DNA of 34,230 nucleotides from Chara braunii (Eukaryota > Streptophyta > Charophyceae > Charales > Characeae): assembly GCA_003427395.1 (NCBI GenBank), contig BFEA01000224.1, forward strand, positions 522,881-557,110. Reading direction: 5' to 3'. Under the pieces are notes generated by a model. The model was not told the origin of the DNA. It saw nothing but the letters and a program-made list of their open reading frames with translations, and made no database searches. How positions within the stretch are numbered: the stretch's first letter is position 1; the number at the start of each line of letters is the position of its first letter. Of this stretch, positions 20,031-31,394 are shown one piece after another. The position numbers were made by a program, and so were the translations under genes.

Positions 20031-20048
20031 TCCCCGGCAACGGCGCCA
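20031..20048 (-). promoter_or_regulatory. Primer-binding site complementary to tRNA-Asp
   Basis: On the minus strand the sequence TGGCGCCGTTGCCGGGGA is complementary to the 3' end of plant-type tRNA-Asp, including the CCA tail that nuclear tRNA genes do not encode. The match extends two further bases (to 20,029). It lies two bases inside the LTR edge at 20,051, the usual spacing for retrotransposons. It fixes both the orientation of the element and the edge of the 5' LTR. Confidence 0.9.
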
Positions 20049-20050
20049 CC

Positions 20051-21640
20051 TGTTGCGCGCGTCAATTTCACACCCAGACGTAAAGCAAAGTTTTGGTGTT
20101 GGACCTCACGGTCGTGTCACGCATGAGTTTCTTTTGTCACTTTACGCAATACCAACTCCGACCGTGCCCGCGTGCTATACCTCTCGCGACTCCCTACGAC
20201 AGGTAAGGGATCCCGCGAGTTACAACATACCTCCACCTGCGGTGGGCGTATCCCTGTTGAGCTACTGACCCACGTGCGAAGGCTTTTACATGCAATCGCA
20301 GAGGTAGGTCAGCCGAGGGCGTTTTCTCGATCGCCGTAGCATAGGCATACGCGTGGTAGAACGCCTTAAGACTGACCCGTATGTCGAGCCCCGAGATGCT
20401 GACTGTCCGGACCGGCTATCTAATCAGGTCGACTTCTCGGACAGTCTTTCACGCTTAGCTGACTATGAGAATGACTCTATGTCCCCTTTGTTGACTTTAT
20501 AAAAATGTCAGAGTCAAGCCTTTAGTAATCTCTCATTCTTCTCAAAAGAAGTCCCAGACCAAATGACTTCCTAGGTACCGATCAGCCTACGATCCCATTC
20601 ATAAGTGCATATAAATATATGTATATATGTAAATCAGGGCAGCTGACTGAGCGGTGGACCTCAATTTCACGATTGTCGTGTCCCTTTGCCCGAATTTCCA
20701 GAAGATCCCAAACTCAGGAGACAGTACAAATGTCCAACACCTGCGCAGATGCAGGAAAACACATACACGCATACGGATGCAGACACAGAATACACTACAA
20801 GCGTCAACCTTCAACCCATTCATAGCATGTCACTCATGCCTTAAAACCCTGAAAGACAACATTCGTTCAAAAACCCTGACTCCATTTTACCCTAGCCCCA
20901 CACATTTTAAAGTCTCCTGAGTGTGATTTGGACAATTTAGGCATAGATACAAGGGGAAGATTTATCTGTTCTCTTCTTAGGTCTTGTCTTAGGTGTGGGT
21001 GTCAAGCCATGGGTGGAAGTTGAGTCGGAGTTCTACCAACCTTTTATGCAGAGATAACAAAATTGTTGTTCTTACGGATTCTCCTGTAAGTTCTCCGAAG
21101 AGAAACTGTAGACACAACACAGTCCAAGAGAAACTTAATATCTCTCTTCCTAACTGAGATCTAGAAAGTTCCTTTTAGACTCTGTGTCTTTTGTCTGACT
21201 TCTATCCTTAACTAATTGTTTGGGTTGTTGCCCTTTCGTTTTTAGTAGTGAATAATAATTCACTTCCCCTTTTATTGTCGTACAAACTCCCCATATTCTC
21301 CTCACGATCTCATTCCTACCCTTTTCTGGATTATCCTGTCTGAGTTGCCTTCCTTCTCTTAACACACAGGAACAAATCATCAATCCAACTTGTGCAAAAA
21401 AATCTCATGCAAAGAAATAGAACAAATGGATAGTCTCTCTCTGAGGCAAGATCTCACGTATCCCCTCTCAGTAGAATCAGAGGCAATTAGTTAGGACTGA
21501 ACAATGCAGGTCGTGGAGAAGTTAGCGGTGGTATGGCAGACCATTCTAGATATATCCACTTGTTACTCAAACTTGTTTGACAAAGGCAAATCTTGTGGGT
21601 CTTGACCCTTGTGAGCCAAAGCACACTTAGCGGTAGGCTT
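20051..21640. other. Left 1.6 kb of the 5' LTR, unassigned
   Basis: Counterpart of 6,544-8,150. No recognised gene, and the small shared frames show no sign of protein-level constraint. Confidence 0.45.
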
Positions 21641-21657
21641 ATCCTATGGCTAGCCAC

Positions 21658-22335
21658 TGATAAGGCAGGTGTCCTTGAAACCTCGCTACTTCATATATTG
21701 GATTAGTCACTGATAAGAGAGGATTTCCCTGCTACTCTTATCACCTACTAGCCCTCAAGAAGGCGGGTGCCTAAGGATCCTTACTACTCTTATCACTGAC
21801 TAAGCCCTAGGATGTTTATTGATAAGGCAGTTGTCCTTAAAACCTCACAACTCTTATATCGGACTAATCATTGATAACACAGGATTCCCCTGCTACTCTT
21901 ATCACTGGCTAGCCCTCAATAAGGCAGGTGTCCAAGGGTCCTTGCTTACTCTTACCTTTGAAAAGAATGTTAGGTTTGATCAATGATAAGGCAAATGTCC
22001 TTGAAACCTCACAACTCTTATATCAAACTAGTCATTGATGAGACAAGATTCCCCTGCTACTCTTATCAGTGGCTAGCCCTCAATAAGGCAGGTGTCCAAG
22101 GGTCCTTGCCTACTCTTACCACTGAAACGAATGTTAAGTTGGTTAATGATAAGGAAGGTGTTCTTGAAACCTCACAACTCTTATATCAGACTCGTCACTA
22201 ATGAGACACGATTCCCCTGTTATTCTTATCACTTGCTAGCCCTCAATAAGGCGGGTCTCCAAGAGTCCTTGCACTTACCACTGACCAAGCATAAGGCTCA
22301 TTTGGAGTTAAGGCAGGCTTTCCCCTGCTATTCTT
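21658..22335. repeat. 163-bp tandem array with ~54-bp subunits (5' LTR)
   Basis: Same unit order as at 8,169-8,845. The first two anchors are 162 bases apart (ATAAGGCAG at 21,660 and 21,822). Units pair one to one with the other LTR, so the array predates this insertion. Confidence 0.85.
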
Positions 22336-22649
22336 ACCCCCACACAAGTCTTATCTATGGCTAAAGTCATCGCTTTCGATGGCATTCGAGCCCAGAATCG
22401 TTGTCAGTTTCGGAGAATCATGCTTGGATCAGGCGTATGTCAAGAAATAATTGACATGGATTATCACTGTTGCTTTTAATCATAAAAGGCTAAACCAAAT
22501 GAAACCCATTATCTTTAGGCGGCGTATAGAGAGAATAAATTGAGGAATCGATCCCCTTTGCATCCACATCCCAAAGAATACCCACATAGCAAGATCGATG
22601 TACCCTCGTTACTAACATAGTCATAGGTAGCAGCGTAAAGGTTACAAAT

Positions 22650-22674
22650 TTTAGGGTTTAGGGTTTAGGGTTTA
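22650..22674 (+). repeat. Interstitial TTTAGGG repeat (5' LTR)
   Basis: Three perfect TTTAGGG units plus TTTA, identical to 9,161-9,185. Confidence 0.85.
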
Positions 22675-23036
22675 TGTTGACGTACACATACCTCGCTGTT
22701 CCCTGCCTCCAGAGTTCCACTTGAACTCCGGCAGAGCTCCCGCAATCGCCTTGTCACTGGTCATATACAACTCATGCAATTGATTGCTGAGTCTTAGCGT
22801 TAGCCGAGGTCAGGGTTAACTCAACGAGGATCAAACCCTAATCAATAAGTCGAGATGGCATGTATCTGAGAGGGCCACACAAAGACAAGTATGGAGGAGG
22901 ATGGAGGACGTGGGCACTATGATAGCGTCTCCCTTCTCTCGCATGTTACATACCCTCCTTCACCTCCGGCCTTGTATTGATGTCTTATGATAGCAATAGA
23001 AACTAACAGAGGTAGCATAAATAATCAAGCAATAAC
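22675..23036. other. Unassigned LTR segment
   Basis: Counterpart of 9,186-9,550; nothing recognised. Confidence 0.4.
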
Positions 23037-23095
23037 AATTGAAATAATAAAAATAATAAAATAAATAAAATAATAATAATAATAATAACGATAGA

Positions 23096-23144
<49 letters not shown>

Positions 23145-23175
23145 TCCAAAATAATAATAATAATAATAATAATAA
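23037..23175. repeat. AAT/TAAA array 1 (5' LTR)
   Basis: Shorter and with different interruptions (AACGATAGAAAT) than its counterpart at 9,551-9,717, as expected for independently drifting microsatellites. Confidence 0.95.
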
Positions 23176-23518
23176 CGTAGGACAATGGTGAAACCGGGAG
23201 GACGGATTGCAGACGGTGAGATCCCCCTTTGTGAGTCACCGTGTTTGTGTTCCTGTCATGGCGTCACTGTGCGTCACCGTCGGCTCATGAGTGCACAGAC
23301 ATGCCAAGTATTGAACGTGGGGTGCCCAGGGTGATCCAGTGCGTGTGAACAAAAGGTTGATGGGCGCTGTCGGCCATAGCCCATCTGAGGCGAACTCGAA
23401 ATCGATCGGAGTCATCATCAGCTATACGAGCTCTGTATTTTGGTGACCCTCCACCAGAGTGACGTGTCACCCCGTTTTTCCATGTATGGGTAAGCGAGGA
23501 AGAAACGACCCTGATTGC

Positions 23519-23524
23519 AATAAC

Positions 23525-23577
<53 letters not shown>

Positions 23578-23601
23578 TAATAATAATGATAATAATAATA
23601 G
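23519..23601. repeat. AAT array 2 (5' LTR)
   Basis: Nearly uniform AAT without the ATT inversion seen at 10,115-10,131. Confidence 0.95.
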
Positions 23602-23789
23602 CTAACCCCAGAATCTCGTACCGTCAGACCCATGTGATTCATACAGACGCTCCCACATCCAAATGTTGCATTGCACTATGGTTTTCTGTCAAGTAAGAGC
23701 AGAGCAACCCGCATTTGATGTCTTAGGCATAGCCTTACCATCATTACCATAGAGCCAATGCATAATTCTACCGACGTTTGTTACCTTTA

Positions 23790-25645
23790 GGCAGTCTGTC
23801 CGTCTGTCCTAGACGGTCTGTCTGTTTTACCAACTTCAAACAGTCCGCTGGTTTGTCCTAGTCTGTTTGTTTGTTGTTTGATTCAGACAGTTTGGCCCGG
23901 ACTGTCTCTCGGTCCGGCTGTTTTCAGTCGTAGGCCTGTCAGATGTAGTAGTTTGTCTTAGCAGCTCAACCGCATTGAGCTAGTGGTACACCCCTACACA
24001 ATCAATGGTATAATCCTAGTCACTCCGGGTTCCGTCAAGCAAGTACCGTACGGGACCGCGGACACTTAGGTTCGATGGAACGACATGCCATAGTCAGCCT
24101 GTGTCGGACTGTGTATTTGTGTATCTGATTATGCACAACCGGGTGTGACTACGTAGGACAGCGTGCGTCCATGTCACTGAGTATGACTCTGGGTCTGTAT
24201 TTCTATGTTTTTTTTTTTCCGGACTGAGCGTGACCGTGTCATCTGCGGTCTGCGTATGCCTTAGTGTCCTTGTATGTCATGCCAGTGCGTGACTGTGTTC
24301 CGTTGGGCGTGACCGTGTCATTTGAGTGCGTTACAGCGTCACCTTATGTGAGAGACAGTATGCCGCAGTCTATTCGTGACTATGTAGGCGAAGGCACACC
24401 TTGTGCTGCTGTCTTGTGCGCCTCCCGGCGTGCTTCGTTGCATATACCACAACCTGTTCTATTGTGTTTATCATAGTGTCTGTATGACTTTGTGCCTGCT
24501 CTCCATTATGCGGCCGTCCAGCGTCCCCGCGTGACCGTATGTCTAACTTTTCCTATCGCTTTGCATTCGTGTCACCAAGCATTGTCATCGTGCGTCAGTG
24601 CGACTGCGACTGGGCGTGTGTCATAGTGTTGATCATGTACCTGGGTATGTGCTCCAGATTGTCCGTCCGCCTCGGACTGTGTATGCTAGTCTCTGATCTT
24701 ACATGTGCCTGTTTGCCCCATACTGTGTCTGTTTGCCCCAAACTGTGTATGGTTGTTCCATACTGTGCCTGTTTGTCTCAGTTTGTGCATGACTGGCCCA
24801 GACCGCACCTTTTTGTTTGTTGTAGGTCCGTTTGTCTCTGTTTTCTCTTTTCTGTCTGTCTGTCTGTCGAATCTGTCTGTTTGTCCAGTCCGTATGTCTG
24901 TCAAATCTATTTGTTTGTCCAGTTTGTCTGTCTGTCAAATCGAGAGGCAGCGCCCGATCATTACTTCATTCCTACTTCAACCATGCGGAAGCGCAGCCAC
25001 AGTGGCTTGTGCAAGCAAGCCTACAGCGAGCCTGAGGACGGGGTGGGCAAAGAGACGACTTCAGCCATAGTGATAGGATAGTGGCGGCCATAACCGCCAT
25101 AATTGTAGTTAGAATGTAGCGAGTGCGTTTGTGTGACTGTGCACAACGTGTGTGACCTGTGCACAACGTGTGTGACCTGTGCACAACGTGTGTGACCGTG
25201 TACGACTGTGTTGTCACTGTGCACGACTGTGGGTGTCACTGTGCACGACTGTGGGTGTCACTGCATGACTGTGGGTGACTGTGCAATGTTAGTGAAAACA
25301 CAGTTTATGCATAACCATCGATAATCATGCATGAGTTACTTCAGATAAGAGCTCAGCAAAAGCCCCTTATTGACGTTGTTAGAATAGTCGTATCTCCATC
25401 AGTACAGAACCAACATCGATTTCCTTATCTGTCTGTTTGGTACCTGTCTGTCCTCTTGCCGGTCTCAGACATTTCGTCCGTCTGACTGTGTACTTGTGTA
25501 TTCCAAGCATCTGACCGTGTAGGACAGTGTAAAACTGTGCATCCGTGACTGTGTCACCGTGTATGTGACTGAGTCACTGCGTACGTGACCGTGTCACTGT
25601 CAGCCTGTTTCGTCTGCTTGATTGTTGGTCTGTCTGTCCGTATTT
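23790..25645. repeat. CTGTCTGT / GTGACTGTGCAC-rich degenerate tandem tract (5' LTR)
   Basis: Counterpart of 10,420-12,184. The 180-codon frame at 24,539-25,081 is a composition artefact interrupted in the other copy. Confidence 0.7.
24930..25125. other. Block not shared with the other LTR
   Basis: Starts near CAAATCGAGAGGCAGCGCCC and ends near AGAATGTAGCGAGTGCG. Its base composition differs from the surrounding CTGT-rich repeat. It may be a small insertion or a replacement; no terminal repeats were identified. Confidence 0.6.
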
Positions 25646-26316
25646 TCTCTCTCTCCCTGCGTGTGTGAAGTAAGTAGTGTGTGGAATCTCCAGCCTGACC
25701 CTGTGTATGCGAATCAGAGAGTTGTTGGATTCCGTTGCACCATAGCCAGTTGGACTTATATCCGAACAGTGTTCTTATCAGTCCCATCTCTGAGTTTCGC
25801 ATTTGGGCGCCCGTCACTAGTTTGGTGGGGACCATGTTCGCCTATATGTAACGAGGGAATGAAACGAGCCAGGTATGATAATAATATTAATAATAATAAA
25901 ATAGCAGTAAAACAATAATAATAATAATAATAATATTAATATTAATAATAATAATAATAATAGCAAGGAAAATAAGCAATAGCGAGATGGCAATTTCAGA
26001 ATGCACCACCATATTGAAAGTCTGATAGTCACACCGCGTCCAGAGAGTAGCATTGCACCAATAATACCTCAATGGAGGTTCGTAATACTAGAACCCAATG
26101 TCCAGGAGAGTAGACTCTCTCCACACCATCACAAGATTCCAGTCCCTTCACTCTTATACCAGTGCTCATCGCCCAACCTTCCTCTACAATGTTCCTATAG
26201 TCTACGAACTGACAATGTAGCCTTTGACATCAGCGGCAACACGTAGCACTTGAAGGTTTCGCTTGTGCAGACCATCGTCAATACAAGGTAAGTGCCTTCA
26301 CATCATCTTTATCATC

Positions 26317-26539
26317 ATCACCGATCCAATGTCGGCATCCTACCTCGTGCTCAGCGCCCAGACTACAGATGGCTGGTCCTATCTAGCCTAGACTACGATG
26401 CCGATAATGACGTCAACAACTTCCCAAAGTACGATCGGATCGCAGCCAATGTCGCACGTATCTGCACCAGGTAAGTATTTTGCTTCCCTCACAACACCTT
26501 CCTCAATACTCAGATGCCATTCGTACCCAAGGATCATGC

Positions 26540-26620
<81 letters not shown>

Positions 26621-27017
26621 GATGAGCAATTGCGATCTTCAGCACTCAAACAGCATCATTTATATGAGTTCAGATAGTCTTGACCTCGAACCAACAACAG
26701 CATTGTATCACGAGATTCACCAAATAAGAACACCAAGAGTTCATAATTGACAATGCTGCAATAGTCCCATCATCATCAACGAAGAACCAGAGCTAATATC
26801 CTATCTTGCGCTCGGCGCCCAGACTACACGTGACAGATCCTATCTAGCCTATACTATGTAGCCGAAAAATGACATCAACAACATTCCCGAAGTATGAGCA
26901 AATCTCGGCCAATGCTACTCGCGGCAAGGACCAGGTAAGCCTTTCTCATCACTCACAACCTCGTCTCCCCAACACACAAACATCCCATGTATCCAACCTA
27001 TCGTGCATATAACAATG

Positions 27018-27080
<63 letters not shown>

Positions 27081-27107
27081 GAAATAATAATAATAATAAT
27101 AATAAGA
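26317..27107. repeat. 461-bp duplicated module ending in AAT arrays (5' LTR)
   Basis: Same as 12,950-13,740. CCAGACTAC anchors lie at 26,358 and 26,819. Confidence 0.75.
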
Positions 27108-27697
27108 ATTCCTATTTATTCTTTTAATAATAACAGAAATAAGGAAAGACACTTTCCTCTATGTTATATCCCTGATGAATGCATACAAGCTATCTTCTCG
27201 GTTCGAGAGACGAGTAGCATGCGGGAGGAGATCGACAGTGCATGTGTGCATTCCCTTTCCTCTTCTCTTCTTCTATTCCCGATCATCTTTGTTTTCACCC
27301 CCGCACCCTGTTCTTCTTCTTTTCGTGCATGCATACCGCTTTCTTATGCGCACGCATTATTCCTCTTCAGGCGCATGCATTCCCTTTCTGCCCGCGCTTC
27401 CTCCCCTGCGCTATTCAACTCTACTCCCACGAGTGCCTCCATCTCCTTCTCGTGTGTGTGTGTCTCCTCCCTCTCCATGTTCGGTGCACCCACGTTCTCG
27501 TTCTAACGGCGCTCGCTCTCCCTTTTTTGCGCACTTCCTCCCTTCGCAGTTTCCCGCTCCATCTCACCGCATGGTCTGCTTCCTCGCGCTACCTCTCCCC
27601 GCTCCGTACCTGGCCACAATGCTTAGCCAGGTCCCTCGCAATTAGTGTTAGTTGATCTCCCCCTTGTATCTCTCTCTCGTACTCTCCTCTGCGTGTG

Positions 27698-27699
<2 letters not shown>

Positions 27700-27758
<59 letters not shown>

Positions 27759-28179
27759 CCCGAGTGTACCTGTGCAGTCACATCCGTCCACTCTGCAGTC
27801 GTATCTCTCTCTCTCTCTCTCTCTTTCCTCTCCCTCTCTCTCTCTCTCTGTGTCACGCATGTTCGGTGGCCGTTTTCATGTGTCCAGATCGTGGCGACGG
27901 GAGCCCGAAGCGCGGAAATATATACGCGTCTCTCCCTCTCTCTCTTATACACACACACACACATCACACACATACACACACACACACACATTCCATCGAT
28001 AGGATGAGCAAAACAGAATGAATTTTCCGCTGAAACGTGGAAATATACTCCGCCATTATTTTGATTTGCTCATTCTATTGATCCAGGTAGCGTGCGACAA
28101 ATCGCATTTGGAGACTTGGCTGTCGGCCAAGATTGGAGACTTCGAGTCTCTCTCTCTCTCTCACACACACACATACACA

Positions 28180-28239
<60 letters not shown>

Positions 28240-28427
28240 CCATCGATGGGATGTGCAAAAATGGAATGAATCTTCCGCTGAAACGTGGAAATATGCAATT
28301 CCACTTTTTGACTTGCTCATTCTATCAATCTAAAGTGTGTGTGGCAAGCCGTAGTGCTGGACACTTAGAGGTTCTCTCTCTTTTGCACACTCACACACAC
28401 ACACATACGCACACACACACACATAGG
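27700..28427. repeat. (TC)n and 247-bp (TC)n(AC)n modules (5' LTR)
   Basis: Same as 14,333-15,060; CCATCGAT anchors at 27,993 and 28,240. Confidence 0.75.
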
Positions 28428-28959
28428 TGTAGTGATGAATATCTCCACGTTATAGTGGTAGATTCATTTATTTTATTTTATTTATTTGTATATTTATTTG
28501 TTTATTTATTGATTTATTTATTTGTTTATCCCTCCTGCTCGTTTTATTGCAGGTAGCGTCGGGAGTGAAGCCTCGAGATTGAAGACTTACCTGTCCCTTT
28601 GTCTCGCTCCCCCGTCGTCGAGGAGTTGTCATCGGAGCCGTCGCCAGCCCGTTGTTAGCTAGTCGTCGTCATCCGACGGTACGTCAGGTAGGTGTCCATC
28701 TCTACTTCCCTTCTCCTCTTTCTCCTTCCTCTCCTCCTTCTCCCCCTTCTTCTTCTTCTTCTTCTTCGTGATAAAGTTTCACGAACTTCTCATAGCAACC
28801 CCGGCGGCAAACCTCCGAGATCACCGCGATCCAGATACTTCACCGGCCCATTCAATCGGTAGGAGCGACGGTGGTGTTGTACAAAGAGCATGGATGTAAC
28901 CAACGCGAGCAGATGACTCGCATTTACTAGGCATCCGTCGTTCTAGATCGATAATTACA

Positions 28960-29200
28960 ACAATCTTCCCCGTCCCAATGAAGACCCCCTTCTCGTCTTC
29001 CTCTTCTTCCTCTTCTTCTCTACTTCTTCTTCTTCTTCTTGCGCTATCACTTCTTTCGCTACTCTCTTACTGCCTTTCTCGCGCTTTCTTCTTTCCCTTG
29101 CGCGGTCTTCCTCCTACCTCTGCATTCTTTTTCTTCTTCTGCCCGTGCGCTATCTTCCTCCCCCCGTGAGCTATCTTCCTCGCGCGGTCTCTCCACCTCG
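28960..29200. repeat. TTCTTCCTC polypyrimidine tract (5' LTR)
   Basis: Counterpart of 15,600-15,835, and already divergent again, with several substitutions visible. Confidence 0.75.
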
Positions 29201-29385
29201 GCTCCGTTCGGAGTTTTTTCCCCGTCTAGAATCCGAGGTGGCGAGCTCCCAGTCTCGCGATCCACTCTGCCCCGTTCTCTCCCAAGCTGTGGGCCAGTGT
29301 TGAGCGCCCTTCACAACTTCGAGGCCGGGATTCGTTGGTTATTGGGGTGCCCCCGGATGAATCTGGTGCGGATCTCGCGATAGAT

Positions 29386-29500
29386 TCATCTGAACAACTA
29401 TACGAAATAACTACGGCTTAAAGAAAAGAATAAAATAATAATAAAAAAAAAATCTAATTATTAAAGATAATAAAATAAATAAAAGAAAACAAAAGAAAAT
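29386..29500. repeat. A-rich tract (5' LTR)
   Basis: Counterpart of 16,019-16,145. Confidence 0.8.
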
Positions 29501-30422
29501 AAGAGCAACTAATTGCTAACTACCTTAGCCTGGCAAGTGTCACGCGGAGGCTTTAACAAACGAAATCTACCCATTCGTAGACCTAAGGTCGCGGTTGACC
29601 GAAACTGGGTAAACAAAAGAGGAGCCCTTTCTCAAAAGGAAGCTAGCTCAACGGCCAAGTGGATTCGTTCCCTGCATCCTGTGCTTGACAGCCCTGCACC
29701 TAAACGTACTTAGCGAGCTCCAACTTCGAATAAAAGTGGAGCAGCCCAGATATATGTACGGTAATGAGGCTTGGTCCGCCTAGTGGCCCGAGCCCACTTC
29801 TATTCTATGTGAGTGTGCATGGTTTGCTGGTCTGCGTGTCTGTCAGAGTGTTTGTCTGCTTGAGTGTGTGTGTGACCATCAAGGGCACGTATTTCGTCGG
29901 AAGGCCCGAAGGTCCGGTACTTAGCCGTGGCTGCGACATTGAGGGTCGCGGCGGGGTAAACACTCAAGAGCCGGAAAGTGGTCTGAGGCACTCGGGAGGA
30001 ACAAACACACTCAGGTAGCAGGCAAGTCGGTACCTCACCAAGTAGAGGTAGTGCCGGATACTCGACTCGGATGCCGAGTAGGGGAAGAGAAAAGCTGAAA
30101 ATTTTATAAAACTGGCACTTGTAGACAGACAGGTACCAGATCAAGTCTCAGTGCATGTCGTAGATCTACCTAACACAACATTAACCCAACTGAGCCCTCG
30201 ACCTCTTCTGTCGAGGGGTATTACTATTGATCCTAACCATCACAACGTGCATCATAATAACGCGCGCTCATACCCTCCAAATTTTCTCACCGATTTGCCC
30301 CGGGCTCATGGGCTAGGGAATCCGTTTCGAGTGTCATGCTCAAGCATGGACACCCCTTTCCATTCTAGACTGGCTCCGTCATGGTAGCCGACGCCGTCAC
30401 CGTGTCGAATGCAAAAGCATGG
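29501..30422. other. Right 0.9 kb of the 5' LTR, unassigned (U3 side)
   Basis: Would contain the element's promoter in minus orientation. No confident promoter element or gene is recognised. Confidence 0.4.
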
Positions 30423-30448
30423 CCAAATACCCTTGTAAGGGTATTTGG
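30423..30448. promoter_or_regulatory. Perfect hairpin near the LTR 5' terminus (5' LTR)
   Basis: Arms CCAAATACCCTT and AAGGGTATTTGG around GT, identical to 17,073-17,098 and 7 bases from the outer end of the element. Confidence 0.7.
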
Positions 30449-30455
30449 TCCGACA

Positions 30456-31154
30456 GCGTCATCGGGGTGTGGCGTAGCCGTCCTCCCCCTCGCCTCTACG
30501 CGTCCATCGGGTTTCACAATTTGCCGTTTTCCTTATTGAAGTAGGTCCCTTAGTCTTTTCGGGATCCTCATATGCATGCACACATAACATCACAATTTCG
30601 TTGGTACGATTGCACGCTCATTTACACTCCAAGTCCTCAAGCGTAAAAGTCACTTCCGTGGGTTGGCTCTATGTCAAGGGTTCCATAGCCCTTTGTCCCT
30701 CTTCCCTTTAACTCTTGGTGCCCTGTTACTCTCGCCCCTATCCCGCTCAAGGCATTTTTAGCCATCACTCACCTGCACAATCCCACACAAGGAAGAAGAT
30801 CCATATAATCTCATGTTAAGGGTCTACACATAGCCCTTCCCACATGCCTATCCTTTCAAATCCTTTGGCTGTTCTTTGTTTCTTCTTGATGCTCAATCAG
30901 CCCATTCTCTTCTCATAGTCATACAATCGAGGAAATGGTTGAGTCAAACTGACCTCACTTTCAACTTAAGTTATCTTCCGGATTCCGGCTTTCTCCCACT
31001 TTTTCAACCGTCCTTTCTCTTTTGCCTCCTTGGTGGCACAAGGGACCAGCTATCCTCCCCTTGCCCTTTTTCTCCACTAAGTGAAGTTTGATTTCGTTTA
31101 CCATCTGTGTCCTGAGAATGTTTTTCAAGTGAGGGGAGAAGGGTTAGTCATATG
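30456..31154. other. Unassigned right flank of the element
   Basis: Unrelated to the sequence following the other LTR, which fixes the element edge. No gene is recognised; the 71-codon frame at 30,876-31,091 has no domain. CAAGTGAGGGGA occurs twice, at 31,126 and 31,156. Confidence 0.4.
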
Positions 31155-31311
31155 CCAAGTGAGGGGACGGGAGAGAGGGAGAGAGAAGGCAAGGTGATTA
31201 AAAAAAAGGGGGGAAAGAGAGGTCTAGAGGGGGAAGGAGGAAAAGGGGGAGAGGAAGAAGGAGAGAGAGTGAGATAGGAAGAGAGAGAGAGGGAGAGAGA
31301 ATAAGAAGAAC
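31155..31311 (+). repeat. Polypurine tract
   Basis: About 150 bases that are nearly all A and G on the plus strand (GAGAGAGGGAGAG, AAAAAAAAGGGGGG, GGAGGAAAAGGGGGAG blocks). Such mirror-like purine runs can form triplex DNA. Frames over it are artefacts. Confidence 0.85.
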
Positions 31312-31394
31312 TCCAAGTCGAATCAGCTCCTCGTAGCCGCAACCAAACGTCGACCACTCGCCCCATAGTGAGAGATTGAATAAGTATATGGAAT

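Larger units (their letters stand above)
25648..28905. other. Tract identical to 12,281-15,538
   Basis: This copy reads continuously into its flanks without an N, so it is the more trustworthy placement of the sequence. It contains AAT arrays at 25,875-25,963, 26,539-26,621 and 27,012-27,105, the 461-bp duplicated module at about 26,317-27,107, TC runs at 27,700-27,849, the 247-bp modules at about 27,897-28,427 and the TTTA tract at 28,457-28,542. Confidence 0.85.
6544..30455 (-). mobile_element. Giant-LTR, apparently non-autonomous LTR retrotransposon
   Basis: Two direct repeats of 10.4-10.6 kb bracket a 2.9-kb interior. Similarity starts at TGTYGCGCGCG and stops at CCGACA in both copies, giving TG...CA ends with a 5-bp inverted terminus TGTCG/CGACA. 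The interior opens, read on the minus strand, with a two-base spacer and an 18-base tRNA-Asp primer-binding site. It carries a Gag-like zinc-knuckle fragment in the same orientation. No polymerase region is seen, though 660 bases are unsequenced. A convincing polypurine tract beside the 3' LTR is not seen. The flanks are GACGT on the left and GCGTC on the right, at best an imperfect four-base duplication (ACGT/GCGT). A tandem genomic duplication is the main alternative, but it would not explain edges falling exactly on LTR termini and the PBS. Confidence 0.8.
20051..30455 (-). repeat. 5' LTR of the giant element (right copy, 10,405 bp)
   Basis: Begins TGTTGCGCGCGTC and ends GGTCCGACA on the plus strand; homologous throughout to 6,544-17,105 with the same order of internal repeats. 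In minus orientation transcription would start within this copy and proceed leftward through the interior. It is 157 bases shorter than the other copy, mainly from deletions near 20,240 and 23,780 and differences in AAT array length. It is offset by the extra 24,930-25,125 block here and by the 95-base artefact in the other copy. No conserved gene is present. Confidence 0.8.

Noticed and set aside
20020-20048. tRNA-Asp gene on the plus strand
   Set aside because: Only the last 20 bases match, including the CCA that nuclear tRNA genes do not encode, and it abuts the LTR edge. It is a primer-binding site.
6544-30455. Plain tandem segmental duplication of about 13.5 kb
   Set aside because: The shared block ends precisely at TGT...ACA termini, with a primer-binding site two bases away and unrelated sequence on the outer sides. 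An LTR origin explains all of these together.
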